In this document: positions 11,629-22,588 of the stretch, in pieces | Numbering within the stretch: position 1 is the stretch's first letter | How the letters are laid out: each line of letters starts with the position of its first letter | NCBI GenBank assembly: GCA_030710605.1 | Contig: CP092874.1 | Coordinates: forward strand, 40,310,164-40,374,163 | Direction of reading: 5' to 3' | Length of the DNA: 64,000 nt | Source of the DNA: Cordylochernes scorpioides | Lineage: Eukaryota > Arthropoda > Arachnida > Pseudoscorpiones > Chernetidae | Program-made: the position numbers and the translations under genes | Notes under the pieces: model-generated | Database searches by the model: none | Told to the model about the DNA's origin: nothing | The model's input: the letters and a program-made list of their open reading frames with translations, nothing else

Positions 11629-13246
11629 ACTAGCGGACCCGCCCGGCTTCGCCCGGGTTTTACCCGAGTAAAAGTTTGTCTAACGAATCTCTCGATAAAG
11701 TGAACATTTTTTTCCCGGTCCCTTGAAAAATACTCGATAAGTTGAATAAAATCAATATTAATTGGTTCCCTCGGTAATTGGAAGTTAAAGGAATAGTATC
11801 TTGCCTTGGAATTGTATCATTATTCTTGTATGGATGTACCCGGCTTCGCCCGGGTTTTACCCGAGTAAAGGTTTGTTTAACGAATATCTCGATAAAGTGA
11901 ACATTTTTTCCCGGTCCCTTGAAAAATACTCGATAAGTTGAATAAAATCAATATTAATTGGTTCCCTCGGTAATTGGAAGTTAAAGGAATAGTATCTTGC
12001 CTTGGAATTGTATCATTATTCTTGTATGGATGTACCCGGCTTCGCCCGGGTTTTACCCGAGTAAAGGTTTGTTTAACGAATCTCTCGATAAAGTGAACAT
12101 TTTTTCCCGGTCCCTTGAAAAAATACTCGATAAGTAGAATAAAATCAATATTAATTGGTTCCCTCGGTAATTGGAAGTTAAAGGAATAGTATCTTGCCTT
12201 TGAATTGTATCATTATTCTTGTCTCAAATAAATTGCCGTGTCATCCTGAATTTTGTCTTTCCTAATTTTCTACATTACAAAATCATCGTATCATCATGAT
12301 AATATTTAGAGCAGATTGTTGAATTATAACAGATAAATTAGAATAATTATCTTGATTATTTCTAGGCGAAAAGTTATTTCAAAAATTTTATTTGCTAGAA
12401 ACCTTCCCAGTACTATACTAAATAACTTCCCAAAGTTTCATGGCGATCCAATGAGTGGTTTGGTCAGGCATAAAGGACAAACAAACAGACATACATTCAT
12501 TTTTATATATATAGATTAACAGTAATTAAACGTAACAGTAAGAAAATGTTGATTTTAAAATATTTTAATTTTAAAATATTTTTTAATTTTTTCATATTTT
12601 AAATATGTAAATAGAGTCTCTTAAGAAAGACCACCTAAAAACATGAATCAACTTGTTTCTCCTGTTGGTGGTCTCTCATTGAAGATTCTAATTGCTATTA
12701 AAGAATCTCTAATAGACCTTTAATAAGAGACTGCCTCTTGGAGAGACGGTGTAGCTACGAAATGGATATTCCCGGCTTCGCCCGGATTTTACCCGAGTAA
12801 AGGTTTGTCTAACGAATCTCTCGATAAAGTGAACATTTTTTCCCGGTCCCTTGAAAAATACTCGATAAGTTGAATAAAATCATTATTAATTGGTTCCCTC
12901 CGTAATTGGAAGTTAAAGGAATAGTATCTTGCCTTGGAATTGTATCATTATTCTTGTCTCAAATAAATTGCCGTGTCATCCTGAATTTTGTCTTTCCTAA
13001 TTTTCTACATTACAAAATCATCGTATCATCATGATAATATTTAGAGCAGATTGTTGAATTATAACAGATAAATTAGAATATTTATCTTGATTATATCTAG
13101 GCGAAAAGTTATTTCAAAAATTTTATTTGCTAGAAACCTTCCCAGTACTATACTAAATAACTTCCCAAAGTTTCATGGCGATCCAATGAGTGGTTTGGTC
13201 AGGCATAAAGGACAAACAGACATACATTCATTTTTATATATATAGA
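11629..13246 (-). mobile_element. Composite non-autonomous Helitron, left copy
   Basis: On the - strand it begins TCTATATATATAAAAATG (13,246) and ends with the hairpin CCCGGGCGAAGCCGGG plus CGGGTCCGCTAGT (11,629), i.e. Helitron TC...CTAGT ends. No coding capacity is seen. It contains two 5'-end modules (13,246 and about 12,515), a linker of about 210 bp with a different sequence (about 12,525-12,755), and four copies of the hairpin (near 11,641, 11,839, 12,035 and 12,771). The last three hairpins are spaced about 196 bp apart in a tandem repeat. It is nearly identical to the reverse complement of 20,455-22,070. Confidence 0.88.
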
Positions 13247-13778
13247 TTATTATTCACGCTATTTTTAGTAGTATATATGCCAGTCAAAAAAAAAAAAAAA
13301 GCCTTATCACTGAGACGACGTTGGCCTTAAATAGCTGCAAGCCTGCTCGCAGCAGATTGGTCAATTCCTCGTGGGAGGTCGGAAGTGACGTAAGCAAAAT
13401 CCGTTACTAACAGAACTGCGTCTCTTTGCTTTTGGGAACCCTAAATTTATTGAATTATATTAGAAAGTTAGAGACACCCAGTGGATTATTGTTAGGGGAT
13501 AATTGGTACATATAAAATTTGAATTATAATTAAACAATTGATTAAATAGTTAAAAGTAACAACATTAACTTTATTAACTTTATTAACATCATGAAACGCG
13601 ATATCCCAAACTCAGGGATATTTGCGCCAATACATTTCACTGCATTACAGCAATTCGGCTATATACAATCCTGTTCAATTCTTTATTTTACATAAATTAA
13701 CTAAAGAAAATTGTCCAAAGAGAAAAACAAACAACAAAGCAAAACACACAGAGCAAGCATCGCAGTTCTTTTTTTTTT
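13247..13778. other. Unassigned sequence and 3' flank of the R1-like element
   Basis: It holds an A15 run near 13,288, a moderately GC-rich stretch (about 13,305-13,440) and then AT-rich sequence leading to the stop of the R1-like ORF. The A-rich antisense tract after 13,770 may be part of the element's 3' UTR. No gene is seen. Confidence 0.5.
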
Positions 13779-16700
13779 CTAAGATTCCTTCTCTTTTTTC
13801 CAATTCAAGAGAAAGTTGTATATGTATTTACAAAATTGATCAAAATTTTTATACTTTTCTTTTTTGTCTACAAATTCATCAAGCTGTCCAATACGACCAA
13901 ATCTATTTTCCCTAAAATCCCGGAAAATTGGGCACTCCAGAAGTAGATGTCTCGCGTCTTGAATTTCACCTCCGCAGAAGCATCCTGGTTCCTTCACGGC
14001 GCCGATAGTTGCCAAAAATTTCCCAAAATTGCCATGATCTGTAATGAATTGGATATTATAAAAATTTGGACGGAAATATCTTGGAATTCCTAATACGAAA
14101 AAGCTTCTGAAAATATTATTAGTGTTCTCAAAAATTTCATTCATTTTTGCGTGTAAGAATGATTTGACTATACTTGGGGCATTGGGTTCGTAAGTAATTA
14201 GATCTTCAATGGACATTTGAGCTAGATCAAATTTGATTATTCTGGATTCTATATAATCTGTTAGGAGTGGAATTTTTGCCAAGCTATGCACACAGTTTGA
14301 TGAAGTGGTTTTGTATGCTCTAACTGCCCATAAAATGATCTGGTACTGCATGGAGTTCAGTTTTTGTTTACAACGATTGTTTAAATATTTGAACCAAATT
14401 ACAGAACCGTATGTAAGTACAGGCCTAATGATTGTTTTGAATAAAGTTAACCTCTTTTCAGTGTCTAAACCCCACATATTGCCACTTAGTGAACATAATA
14501 AATTTTTCATACGTCCTGCCTTACACAGAATATCATTAACATGCGGTGTAAAGTTAACTTTGTTTTTCCATTTGTGATTAGAAAATTTCATTCCCAGAAT
14601 TTTTACTTGCTTGACCGGCATTATTATATTGTTATTAACCTTAATAGGTATTTTTTGTCTGTTATGTAGGTATAGCATATTAGTCTTCTCTGTACTGATC
14701 GTTAATTTATTTCTATTACACCATTGGATCACATAATTTAAGGTGTATTCACTTGCGGTTTTTAGTCCTTCAATAGTCTTATTCCAGCAAATTATTGTAA
14801 CGTCGTCTGCATAACATATAATATCTGCATTCATTGAATCAAAATTTATCAACAAATCATTTAGCAAAATATTCCATAGAAGTGGAGATAAAGGTCCACC
14901 CTGTGGACATCCTTTAGTTAGTTTCTTATAAAAAGTTTCTGATTCGTATGTAAATTTCACCTCCCTTTCATTATTCAAATAAGATTTTATGATCCGTATT
15001 AAATCTGAAGGAACATCATCATTATCCATTCTTTTTATAATAGCAGGCCACCATGCATTGTCGAATGCACCCGCAATATCTATAGCTATCAAGGAAGTCA
15101 ATTCTTTTTGTTTATGTTTCAATATAGTTTCTATAATTTTATCCATTCCAGTAATTGTTGATCTAGATTTCATAAAACCATGCTGCCTTGAGCTCATTAA
15201 ATTATTCTCTAAATAATAGTTACTTAATTTATTTTTTAGTATATTCTCAAATGTTTTAGATAGATTAGATGTCAATGATATAGGTCTATAACTTTTATTT
15301 ATTTCATAATTCGTTTTGCCTGGTTTTGGAATTATTTTTAAGAATGATTTTTTCCATTCATCCGGATAATATCCCATTTCTATACATTTATTGAATAATT
15401 TATGCAGAATTGGGATTATTTTTATTTCAGCCTGTCTAATCATATTGTTACTAATGTAATCAGGGCCCGGTGCTTTTTTAATATTTGTTTTTAAAATTGT
15501 TTCCTCTATTTCCTTAGATTCGATATAAACACTACTTTTATTTTTATATTTAGGCGTATAATTTCTAATCAAAATATGATCATCTTTATCCAAACCTCCA
15601 ATATCATCCTGAAATAGATCGTTCATTAAACTTTTTATTTTGTCGGTCTTTAAATGATCTGGTAAATTATCTATTAGTGGTAATCCTAAATTTCTATTTT
15701 TCGATCTCAATGACTTGAATATCCTATAAGCATTACCAAATGAGTTATTTGAATGACTTTCTTCTATAAAAATTCTCCAACTCGCTCTTTTTGCCTTTTT
15801 ACTTTTATTTAAATATTTATTTCTCATTGATTTATAGGTCTTTTCAAGGACCTTTCCATGTCGGTAATACAAATTTCTAATATAGTGGAAATCGTTTTTC
15901 ATTTTCTCCAGCTTCCCATCCCACCAGTATGTATTTGTTTTATGATTTCCGCTTCTTGTCTTGACATTTAGTGACAGATAAGCTGCCTCTTTAATTATTT
16001 GTGTGAGAGTCTTTACAATGTTGTCAATATCTTTGATGTTTGACGCGTGGTTTATCATGGTGATAATATTATCTACGTCTTGTATTGCTATTTTTTCGGT
16101 AAATGTTTTCCAATCAGCATCTTTTTCTATAAATTTCCATGTTGAGTTTTGAACTGTCCTTTGCCTGTTAAAATTGTGATAAATGTCAAAGGTTATTGCT
16201 ACGTGATCTGAAATGTGCGTCAATATAGTCGTCTTCCAGTTTTGTACCAAACCTATTGATTTTTTGTTTGAAATCGTAAGATCTATAAAGCTAGAATTTC
16301 GGCAGGTGGGTATCTTAAGATTATGAATAAATAGGTTATGTTCATCTATGATGGAGTGGAATTTGAAACCATTGGAGTTTGTTGTCGGATCAAACCAGAC
16401 TGGGTGTCTAGAATTAAAGTCACCACATAGTATAATAGGTTGTTGATTGTAGGTCTCCAGAAGCTCTTGGATAAATTTTCTATGAGTGTCATTAAATCTA
16501 TGTGGATGTATATAAAAGTTTGCGATAATAGTATTTGATTTTGCTGAATTTAAAGAAGTGGTTGTACAAAAGGAGTTTGTGAATTTATTGATTTTATTAA
16601 ATTTTAAATTCTTATTCATAAAGATCGTTGCAGTATAAATTTGTTCATCTGTCGTTGAATGCACTATTTGAGATTCCAAATCGAAAATTACATCTCTATC

Positions 16701-16838
16701 AATCAGATAAGGTTCCTGTATTAGGATGATATCTGGTGGGTTGTCTTTTATAGAAGCTTGAAGCTCATTCATTGCCAAGATACTTTTTCTTACATTTTGT
16801 TGTAAACATTTAATTCCTTTTCCCTGCATGATATTCAA
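13779..16838 (-). CDS. R1-like LINE ORF2, apparently intact endonuclease-reverse transcriptase
   Basis: A single uninterrupted frame of 1019 residues. Residues 1-225 are an R1/TRAS-type AP endonuclease: LQQNVRKS, DIILIQEPY (about 36-44), LCGDFNSRHP (137-146), SSFIDLTIS (182-190) and THISDHVAITF (207-217). RT spans about 450-720: KKAPGPDYISNN, YRPISLTSNLSK, AIDIAGAFDNAW, KGCPQGGPLSPLLWN and CYADDV (active site 676-679). A C-terminal CFCGGEIQDARHLLLECP motif resembles the CCHC of R1-clade proteins. Every catalytic block is present, unlike the two truncated relatives at 5633-8088 and about 26,040-30,810. It could supply trans-acting enzyme if transcribed, which is inference. Confidence 0.92.
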   Translation of the reverse strand: MNIMQGKGIKCLQQNVRKSILAMNELQASIKDNPPDIILIQEPYLIDRDVIFDLESQIVHSTTDEQIYTATIFMNKNLKFNKINKFTNSFCTTTSLNSAKSNTIIANFYIHPHRFNDTHRKFIQELLETYNQQPIILCGDFNSRHPVWFDPTTNSNGFKFHSIIDEHNLFIHNLKIPTCRNSSFIDLTISNKKSIGLVQNWKTTILTHISDHVAITFDIYHNFNRQRTVQNSTWKFIEKDADWKTFTEKIAIQDVDNIITMINHASNIKDIDNIVKTLTQIIKEAAYLSLNVKTRSGNHKTNTYWWDGKLEKMKNDFHYIRNLYYRHGKVLEKTYKSMRNKYLNKSKKAKRASWRIFIEESHSNNSFGNAYRIFKSLRSKNRNLGLPLIDNLPDHLKTDKIKSLMNDLFQDDIGGLDKDDHILIRNYTPKYKNKSSVYIESKEIEETILKTNIKKAPGPDYISNNMIRQAEIKIIPILHKLFNKCIEMGYYPDEWKKSFLKIIPKPGKTNYEINKSYRPISLTSNLSKTFENILKNKLSNYYLENNLMSSRQHGFMKSRSTITGMDKIIETILKHKQKELTSLIAIDIAGAFDNAWWPAIIKRMDNDDVPSDLIRIIKSYLNNEREVKFTYESETFYKKLTKGCPQGGPLSPLLWNILLNDLLINFDSMNADIICYADDVTIICWNKTIEGLKTASEYTLNYVIQWCNRNKLTISTEKTNMLYLHNRQKIPIKVNNNIIMPVKQVKILGMKFSNHKWKNKVNFTPHVNDILCKAGRMKNLLCSLSGNMWGLDTEKRLTLFKTIIRPVLTYGSVIWFKYLNNRCKQKLNSMQYQIILWAVRAYKTTSSNCVHSLAKIPLLTDYIESRIIKFDLAQMSIEDLITYEPNAPSIVKSFLHAKMNEIFENTNNIFRSFFVLGIPRYFRPNFYNIQFITDHGNFGKFLATIGAVKEPGCFCGGEIQDARHLLLECPIFRDFRENRFGRIGQLDEFVDKKEKYKNFDQFCKYIYNFLLNWKKEKES

Positions 16839-16873
16839 ACTAAATAAACAAAAATCTTAGCTGCGAAATTTGC

Positions 16874-17083
16874 CTAATTGTCGGTTGGATCATATCTCGT
16901 TCGTTGGATAATTCTGTCTATCTGTATTTTGTATAGAGGACAGTCCGAGGAATTAGCTCTATGATTCGGCGAGTTTCTAAATTTAGGATGTTTTAGACAG
17001 TTATAACAATTGCAAATTTTTGAACAGTCATGAATTCCTTGCGCGCCGCATAATTTGCATATCTCGACGTTAGTACACAACAA
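16874..17083 (-). pseudogene. R1-like LINE ORF1, C-terminal zinc-knuckle remnant
   Basis: Directly upstream of the intact ORF2 the - strand reads CKLCGAQGIHDCSKICNCYNC and then HRANSSDCPLY, a cysteine/histidine cluster like the CCHC knuckles at the end of R1-clade ORF1 (Gag-like) proteins. In the same frame an in-frame TAG lies a few codons upstream and no further ORF1 is recognisable, so the copy is probably 5'-truncated near 17,090. The gap to ORF2 is about 35 bp. Confidence 0.65.
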
Positions 17084-17500
17084 AGTAACAACATACTAAT
17101 TGAAAAAGGGGAACTATTTAAAAAGGTGTCGTGAAATGTATGGTGGTATATTATTACACACACAACTATATATATATAATGAATATAAATATATGCGTGA
17201 TGATATTGGAATAAGATGACTAAATTATCTATATTAATAAAATGCAAATTTCATAAGTGGTGTTCTCTAAAAACTTTCGTTACAATGCATCAATTTCAAC
17301 CAAATTTTCAACATTTATGTAAAACGAGATGGAGCAGGTTTTGCTTAACATCAAAATATATTTCCTAACATTAACATGCGTAACTTCGCTGTTATCGATT
17401 AAATACAAAAAAAATCAACAGAGTTAATTTTATTTATATATAAATACAAAATTAAATTTCAACAGAGTTAATTTTTTTACATACTAGCTAATAATCTCAA
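17084..17500. other. AT-rich spacer with a Helitron-like 5' end
   Basis: A Helitron-like start TCTATATTAATAAAATGC stands at 17,228, followed by the usual family phrase (CAATTTCAACCAAATTTTC). No matching CTAGT end was found before the minisatellite, so it is either truncated or carries the array inside it. Confidence 0.4.
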
Positions 17501-18860
17501 TCTAAAAATATAATATAAAATGCCAACAATGAAGAGTGAATGTAAGATAAAAAGCCAACAATGAAGAGTAAATGTAATATAAAAAGCCAACAATGAAGAA
17601 TGAATGTAAGATAAAAAGCCAACAATGAAGAGTGAATGTAAGATAAAAAGCCAACAATGAATAGTAAATGTAATATAAAAAGCCAACAATGAAGAATGAA
17701 TGTAAGATAAAAAGCCAACAAAGAAGAGTAAATCTACTTATATAATTGCCTTATTCTGTCTGTGTGAAGTTCACTGTGTGAAGTTCACAGATAGATTTTG
17801 GTCAGAATATAATTTAAAAAGCCAACAATGAAGAATGAATGTAAGATGAAAAGCCAACAATGAAGAGTAAATATGATATAAAAAGCCAACAATGAAGAAT
17901 GAATGTAAGATAAAAAGCCAACAATAAAGAGTAAATGTAATATAAAAAGCCAACAATGAAGAATAAATGTAAGATAAAAAGCCAACAATGAAGAGTAAAT
18001 ATAATATAAAAAGCCAACAATGAAGAATAAATGTAAGATAAAAAGCCAACAATGAAGAGAAATATAATATAAAAATCCAACAATAAAGAATGAATGTAAG
18101 ATAAAAAGCCAACAATGAAGAGTAAATATGATATAAAAAGCCAACAATGAAGAATAAATGTAAGATAAAAAGCCAACAATGAAGAGTAAATGTAATATAA
18201 AAAGCCAACAATGAAGAATAAATGTAAGATAAAAAGCCAACAATGAAGAGTAAATATAATATAAAAAGCCAACAATGAAGAGAAATATAATATAAAAATC
18301 CAACAATAAAGAATGAATGTAAGATAAAAAGCCAACAATGAAGAGTAAATATGATATAAAAAGCCAACAATGAAGAATAAATGTAAGATAAAAAGCCAAC
18401 AATGAAGAGTAAATGTAATATAAAAAGCCAACAATGAAGAATAAATGTAAGATAAAAAGCCAACAATGAAGAGTAAATATAATATAAAAAGCCAACAATG
18501 AAGAGAAATATAATATAAAAATCCAACAATAAAGAATGAATGTAAGATAAAAAGCCAACAATGAAGAGTAAATATGATATAAAAAGCCAACAATGAAGAA
18601 TAAATGTAAGATAAAAAGCCAACAATGAAGAGTAAATATAATATAAAAAGCCAACAATGAAGAGTGAATGTAAGATAAAAAGCCAACAATGAAGAGTAAA
18701 TGTAATATAAAAAGCCAACAATGAAGAATGAATGTAAGATAAAAAGCCAACAATGAAGAGTGAATGTAAGATAAAAAGCTAACAATGAAGAATGAATGTA
18801 AGATTAAAAGCCAACAATGAAGAATGAATGTAAGATTAAAAGCCAACAATGAAGAGTAAA
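17500..18860. repeat. 32-bp minisatellite with higher-order structure
   Basis: About 40 head-to-tail copies of a 32-bp unit built around AAAAAGCCAACAATGAAGA, in two blocks (about 17,500-17,733 and 17,810-18,860). Monomers alternate between forms ending ...GAGTAAATGTAATAT and ...GAATGAATGTAAGAT. A variant block beginning GAAGAGAAATATAATAT recurs at about 18,054, 18,277 and 18,500, giving a higher-order period of 223 bp (seven monomers, one with a 3-bp loss). The blocks are split by about 75 bp that begins TCTACTTATATAATTGCC. The long hydrophobic ORFs on the - strand are by-products and not genes. Confidence 0.95.
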
Positions 18861-19618
18861 TCTATATTTATAAAAAGGAATGTCTGTCTGTCTGTCTGTA
18901 CTCTATAGATTCAAAAACCATACATCCAATCGCCGTGAAATTTCGGGATATTATTAGGTATATCACCGGGAAGGTTTTTGAAAAATAATTTCATGAATAT
19001 CTTGAATATCCTTAGAGTTATTTGCAGATTTGTAGATTTAACTCGCAAGCAGCGCCCCCATTGTGACGATGATAACAAGTTTTCTTATCACTAAGTTTGT
19101 TATCTTAAATATCATTTATCAAAAGTAAGATTATCTCAGGATGACACGGCAATTTATTTGAGACAAGAATAATGATACAATTCAAAGGCGAAGATACTAT
19201 TCCTTTAACTTCCAATTACCGAGGGAACCAATTATTATTGATTCTATTCAACTTATCGAGTATTTTTCAAGGGACCAGGAAAAAATGTTCACTAGATAAA
19301 ACTATGATTTTCTAATGTAGAAAATTAAGAAAGCCAAAATTCAGGATGACACGGCACACAGGGACCGGAAAAAAATGTTCACTTTATCGAGAGATTCAAA
19401 TTTACGAGTTTCAAATAATCAAAATATATCTTTTTTTTTAAATAAGTTTTTAGAGAATTGTTTTAAAAAATGTTCGCTAGACAAACCTTTACTCGGGTAA
19501 AACCCCGGGCGAAGCCGAGTACGTTTTATAAGTTTATAGAGAATTGTTTTAACAAATGTTTGTTAGACAAACATTCACTCGGAAAAAAATACGGGCGAAG
19601 CCGGGCACATCCGCTAGT
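18861..19618 (+). mobile_element. Non-autonomous Helitron
   Basis: It starts TCTATATTTATAAAAAGGAATG(TCTG)n exactly where the minisatellite stops (…GAGTAAA). It ends GGGCGAAGCCGGGCACATCCGCTAGT at 19,618. Interior pieces match the arms at 11,629-13,246 and 20,455-22,070 (for example TTCCAATTACCGAGGG and GGATGACACGG), but they are rearranged. No coding. Confidence 0.75.
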
Positions 19619-20010
19619 AACAGATAAAATTAATATATTTGCTGGCTTTTCTCATTTATTTGCTTGTAATTCCAAGGACGATTTAGATAGGAATATGGAT
19701 ATTAGGATTTCTAATTCCTTCCATGGCTTGAACATTTATTGAAAAAATCCTTTCGCAACCTCCAGCATTGTAGCATTTTTAGCCAAGAAAAATTGAAATT
19801 GACAGGTTCTGGGAAAAAAATAGTTGTTTTTTAGTCAGAAAATGATAATGAAAATATTGCTGTATCATGTTTGATAATCAGATACAAAATTATATAGGGA
19901 AAACTTCCAAAAGAGCAGAGACCACGGGTGAAGCGAGTTCACTTTTAGTATGCAGAAACATAATTCTAACAGAAAACATTAATTCGAGTAGAAGACACAA
20001 AGCCAGATCA
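19619..20010. other. AT-rich sequence sharing a Helitron family-2 interior
   Basis: No gene is seen. About 19,830-20,000 (CAGAAAATGATAATGAAAATATTGC..., CAGAGACCACGGGTG) matches about 22,255-22,420 inside the family-2 Helitron, so this is an old fragment of the same family without its ends. Confidence 0.5.
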
Positions 20011-20454
20011 TCTATATATATAAAAATGAATGTGTGTGTGTGTGGTGTGTCCGTCTTTTATGCCTGACCAAACCACTCATTGGAACGCCATGAAACTCTG
20101 GGAAGTTATTTAGTATAGTACTGGGAAGGTTTTAGCAAATAAAATTTTAGAAATAACTTTTCGCCTAAAAATAATCAAGATAAATATTCAAATTTTTCTG
20201 TTATAATTCAACAATCTGCTCTAAATATTATCATGCATATAGAAAAAATGATTATATTCCTCTTCTTTATGCCTGACCAAACTACTCATTTCATCGCAAT
20301 TTAACTTTGAGAAATTGTTTAATATACTACCAGAAAGGTTTCTATCTAATTATTAGTTTGAAAACCTTTTTTTTTTTTGGAAAAAATAAGGATAAATATT
20401 AATTAATCGGTTATATTTTCAGCACTCTGATTTATTATCTCTGTATTATCTTTA
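20011..20454 (+). mobile_element. Truncated family-A Helitron 5' portion plus a diverged second copy
   Basis: It begins TCTATATATATAAAAATG and follows the family sequence to about 20,235 (ATATTATCATG). A more diverged repeat of the same start region follows (from CTTTATGCCTGACCAAACTACTC, about 20,265). No 3' hairpin is present. Confidence 0.65.
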
Positions 20455-22070
20455 TCTATATATATAAAAATGAATGTATGTCTGTTTGTCCTTTATGCCT
20501 GACCAAACCACTCATTGGATCGCCATGAAACTTTGGGAAGTTATTTAGTATAGTACTGGGAAGGTTTCTAGCAAATAAAATTTTTGAAATAACTTTTCGC
20601 CTAGATATAATCAAGATAAATATTCTAATTTATCTGTTATAATTCAACAATCTGCTCTAAATATTATCATGATGATACGATGATTTTGTAATGTAGAAAA
20701 TTAGGAAAGACAAAATTCAGGATGACACGGCAATTTATTTGAGACAAGAATAATGATACAATTCCAAGGCAAGATACTATTCCTTTAACTTCCAATTACG
20801 GAGGGAACCAATTAATAATGATTTTATTCAACTTATCGAGTATTTTTCAAGGGACCGGGAAAAAATGTTCACTTTATCGAGAGATTCGTTAGACAAACCT
20901 TTACTCGGGTAAAATCCGGGCGAAGCCGGGAATATCCATTTCGTAGCTACACCGTCTCTCCAAGAGGCAGTCTCTTATTAAAGGTCTATTAGAGATTCTT
21001 TAATAGCAATTAGAATCTTCAATGAGAGACCACCAACAGGAGAAACAAGTTGATTCATGTTTTTAGGTGGTCTTTCTTAAGAGACTCTATTTACATATTT
21101 AAAATATGAAAAAATTAAAATATTTTAAAATTAAAATATTTTAAAATCAACATTTTCTTACTGTTACGTTTAATTACTGTTAATCTATATATATAAAAAT
21201 GAATGTATGTCTGTTTGTTTGTCCTTTATGCCTGACCAAACCACTCATTGGATCGCCATGAAACTTTGGGAAGTTATTTAGTATAGTACTGGGAAGGTTT
21301 CTAGCAAATAAAATTTTTGAAATAACTTTTCGCCTAGAAATAATCAAGATAATTATTCTAATTTATCTGTTATATTTCAACAATCTGCTCTAAATATTAT
21401 CATGATGATACGATGATTTTGTAATGTAGAAAATTAGGAAAGACAAAATTCAGGATGACACGGCAATTTATTTGAGACAAGAATAATGATACAATTCAAA
21501 GGCAAGATACTATTCCTTTAACTTCCAATTACCGAGGGAACCAATTAATATTGATTTTATTCTACTTATCGAGTATTTTTTCAAGGGACCGGGAAAAAAT
21601 GTTCACTTTATCGAGAGATTCGTTAAACAAACCTTTACTCGGGTAAAACCCGGGCGAAGCCGGGTACATCCATACAAGAATAATGATACAATTCCAAGGC
21701 AAGATACTATTCCTTTAACTTCCAATTACCGAGGGAACCAATTAATATTGATTTTATTCAACTTATCGAGTATTTTTCAAGGGACCGGGAAAAAATGTTC
21801 ACTTTATCGAGATATTCGTTAAACAAACCTTTACTCGGGTAAAACCCGGGCGAAGCCGGGTACATCCATACAAGAATAATGATACAATTCCAAGGCAAGA
21901 TACTATTCCTTTAACTTCCAATTACCGAGGGAACCAATTAATATTGATTTTATTCAACTTATCGAGTATTTTTCAAGGGACCGGGAAAAAAATGTTCACT
22001 TTATCGAGAGATTCGTTAGACAAACTTTTACTCGGGTAAAACCCGGGCGAAGCCGGGCGGGTCCGCTAGT
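20455..22070 (+). mobile_element. Composite non-autonomous Helitron, right copy
   Basis: Ends are TCTATATATATAAAAATG and GGGTCCGCTAGT. The 3' hairpin CCCGGGCGAAGCCGGG recurs near 21,648, 21,844 and 22,041 (period 196-197 bp), plus an earlier degraded one near 20,911; only the last is followed by CTAGT. A second 5' module begins near 21,184. Its sequence is almost identical to the reverse complement of 11,629-13,246; one difference noticed is a short T/A indel in the linker. Outer flanks do not match, so identity stops exactly at the Helitron ends. Confidence 0.9.
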
Positions 22071-22588
22071 ATAATATATAAAAATGAATGTTTGTATGTT
22101 TGTCTGTTTGTCTGTCTGTATGTCCGGTATACAAATTCGCAGTAGTTCACTAATTCAAACCAAAATTTCCATACATAGGTAAAAAAATACGGGGAAGACG
22201 ATAGGCTATTTTAAATAATATATAAATCAATTATTAAAACTATATATTTTTAGTCAGAAAATGATGATGACGATATTGCTGTATCATGTTTGATTATCAG
22301 ATACAAAATTATAACGGGAAAAATTACAAAAAGCAGAGACCACGGGTGAAACCAGTTCATTATTTTGTACGCAGGAACAAAATTCTAACAGAAAAACATT
22401 CATTCGAGCAGAAAACAAACGCTTGATCATCTTTCTATAAAAATATCGCTTCTCAGACACAAAGTTTGGAGCGGGACGTTTCACAAGAGTGACATCCACG
22501 GCGCCAATTTATAATTGTAACGAATAGTATTTGAATAAAAACATTTAATCGGTTAAAACCCGGGCGTTGCCCGGGTCATTCGGCTAGT
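22071..22588 (+). mobile_element. Non-autonomous Helitron, family 2
   Basis: It abuts the previous element. After ATATATAAAAATGAATGTTTG come GTCCGGTATACAAATTCG and GGAGCGGGACGTTTCACAAG, and it ends CCCGGGCGTTGCCCGGGTCATTCGGCTAGT. A second member lies at 57,630-58,116. Its 3' end resembles that of the autonomous Helitron ending at 43,268. No coding. Confidence 0.82.

Noticed and set aside
17477-18849. Long hydrophobic ORFs (up to 354 codons) on the - strand that look like repetitive membrane proteins
   Set aside because: They are translations of the 32-bp minisatellite in all three frames; the unit happens to lack stops on that strand. There is no start context or conserved domain.
17500-18860. 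Possible CRISPR array
   Set aside because: The repeats are contiguous variants of one unit without unique spacers, and the context is an animal genome.
11629-22070. Inverted segmental duplication of 1.6 kb
   Set aside because: Similarity ends exactly at Helitron termini on both sides, so two transposition events explain it better.
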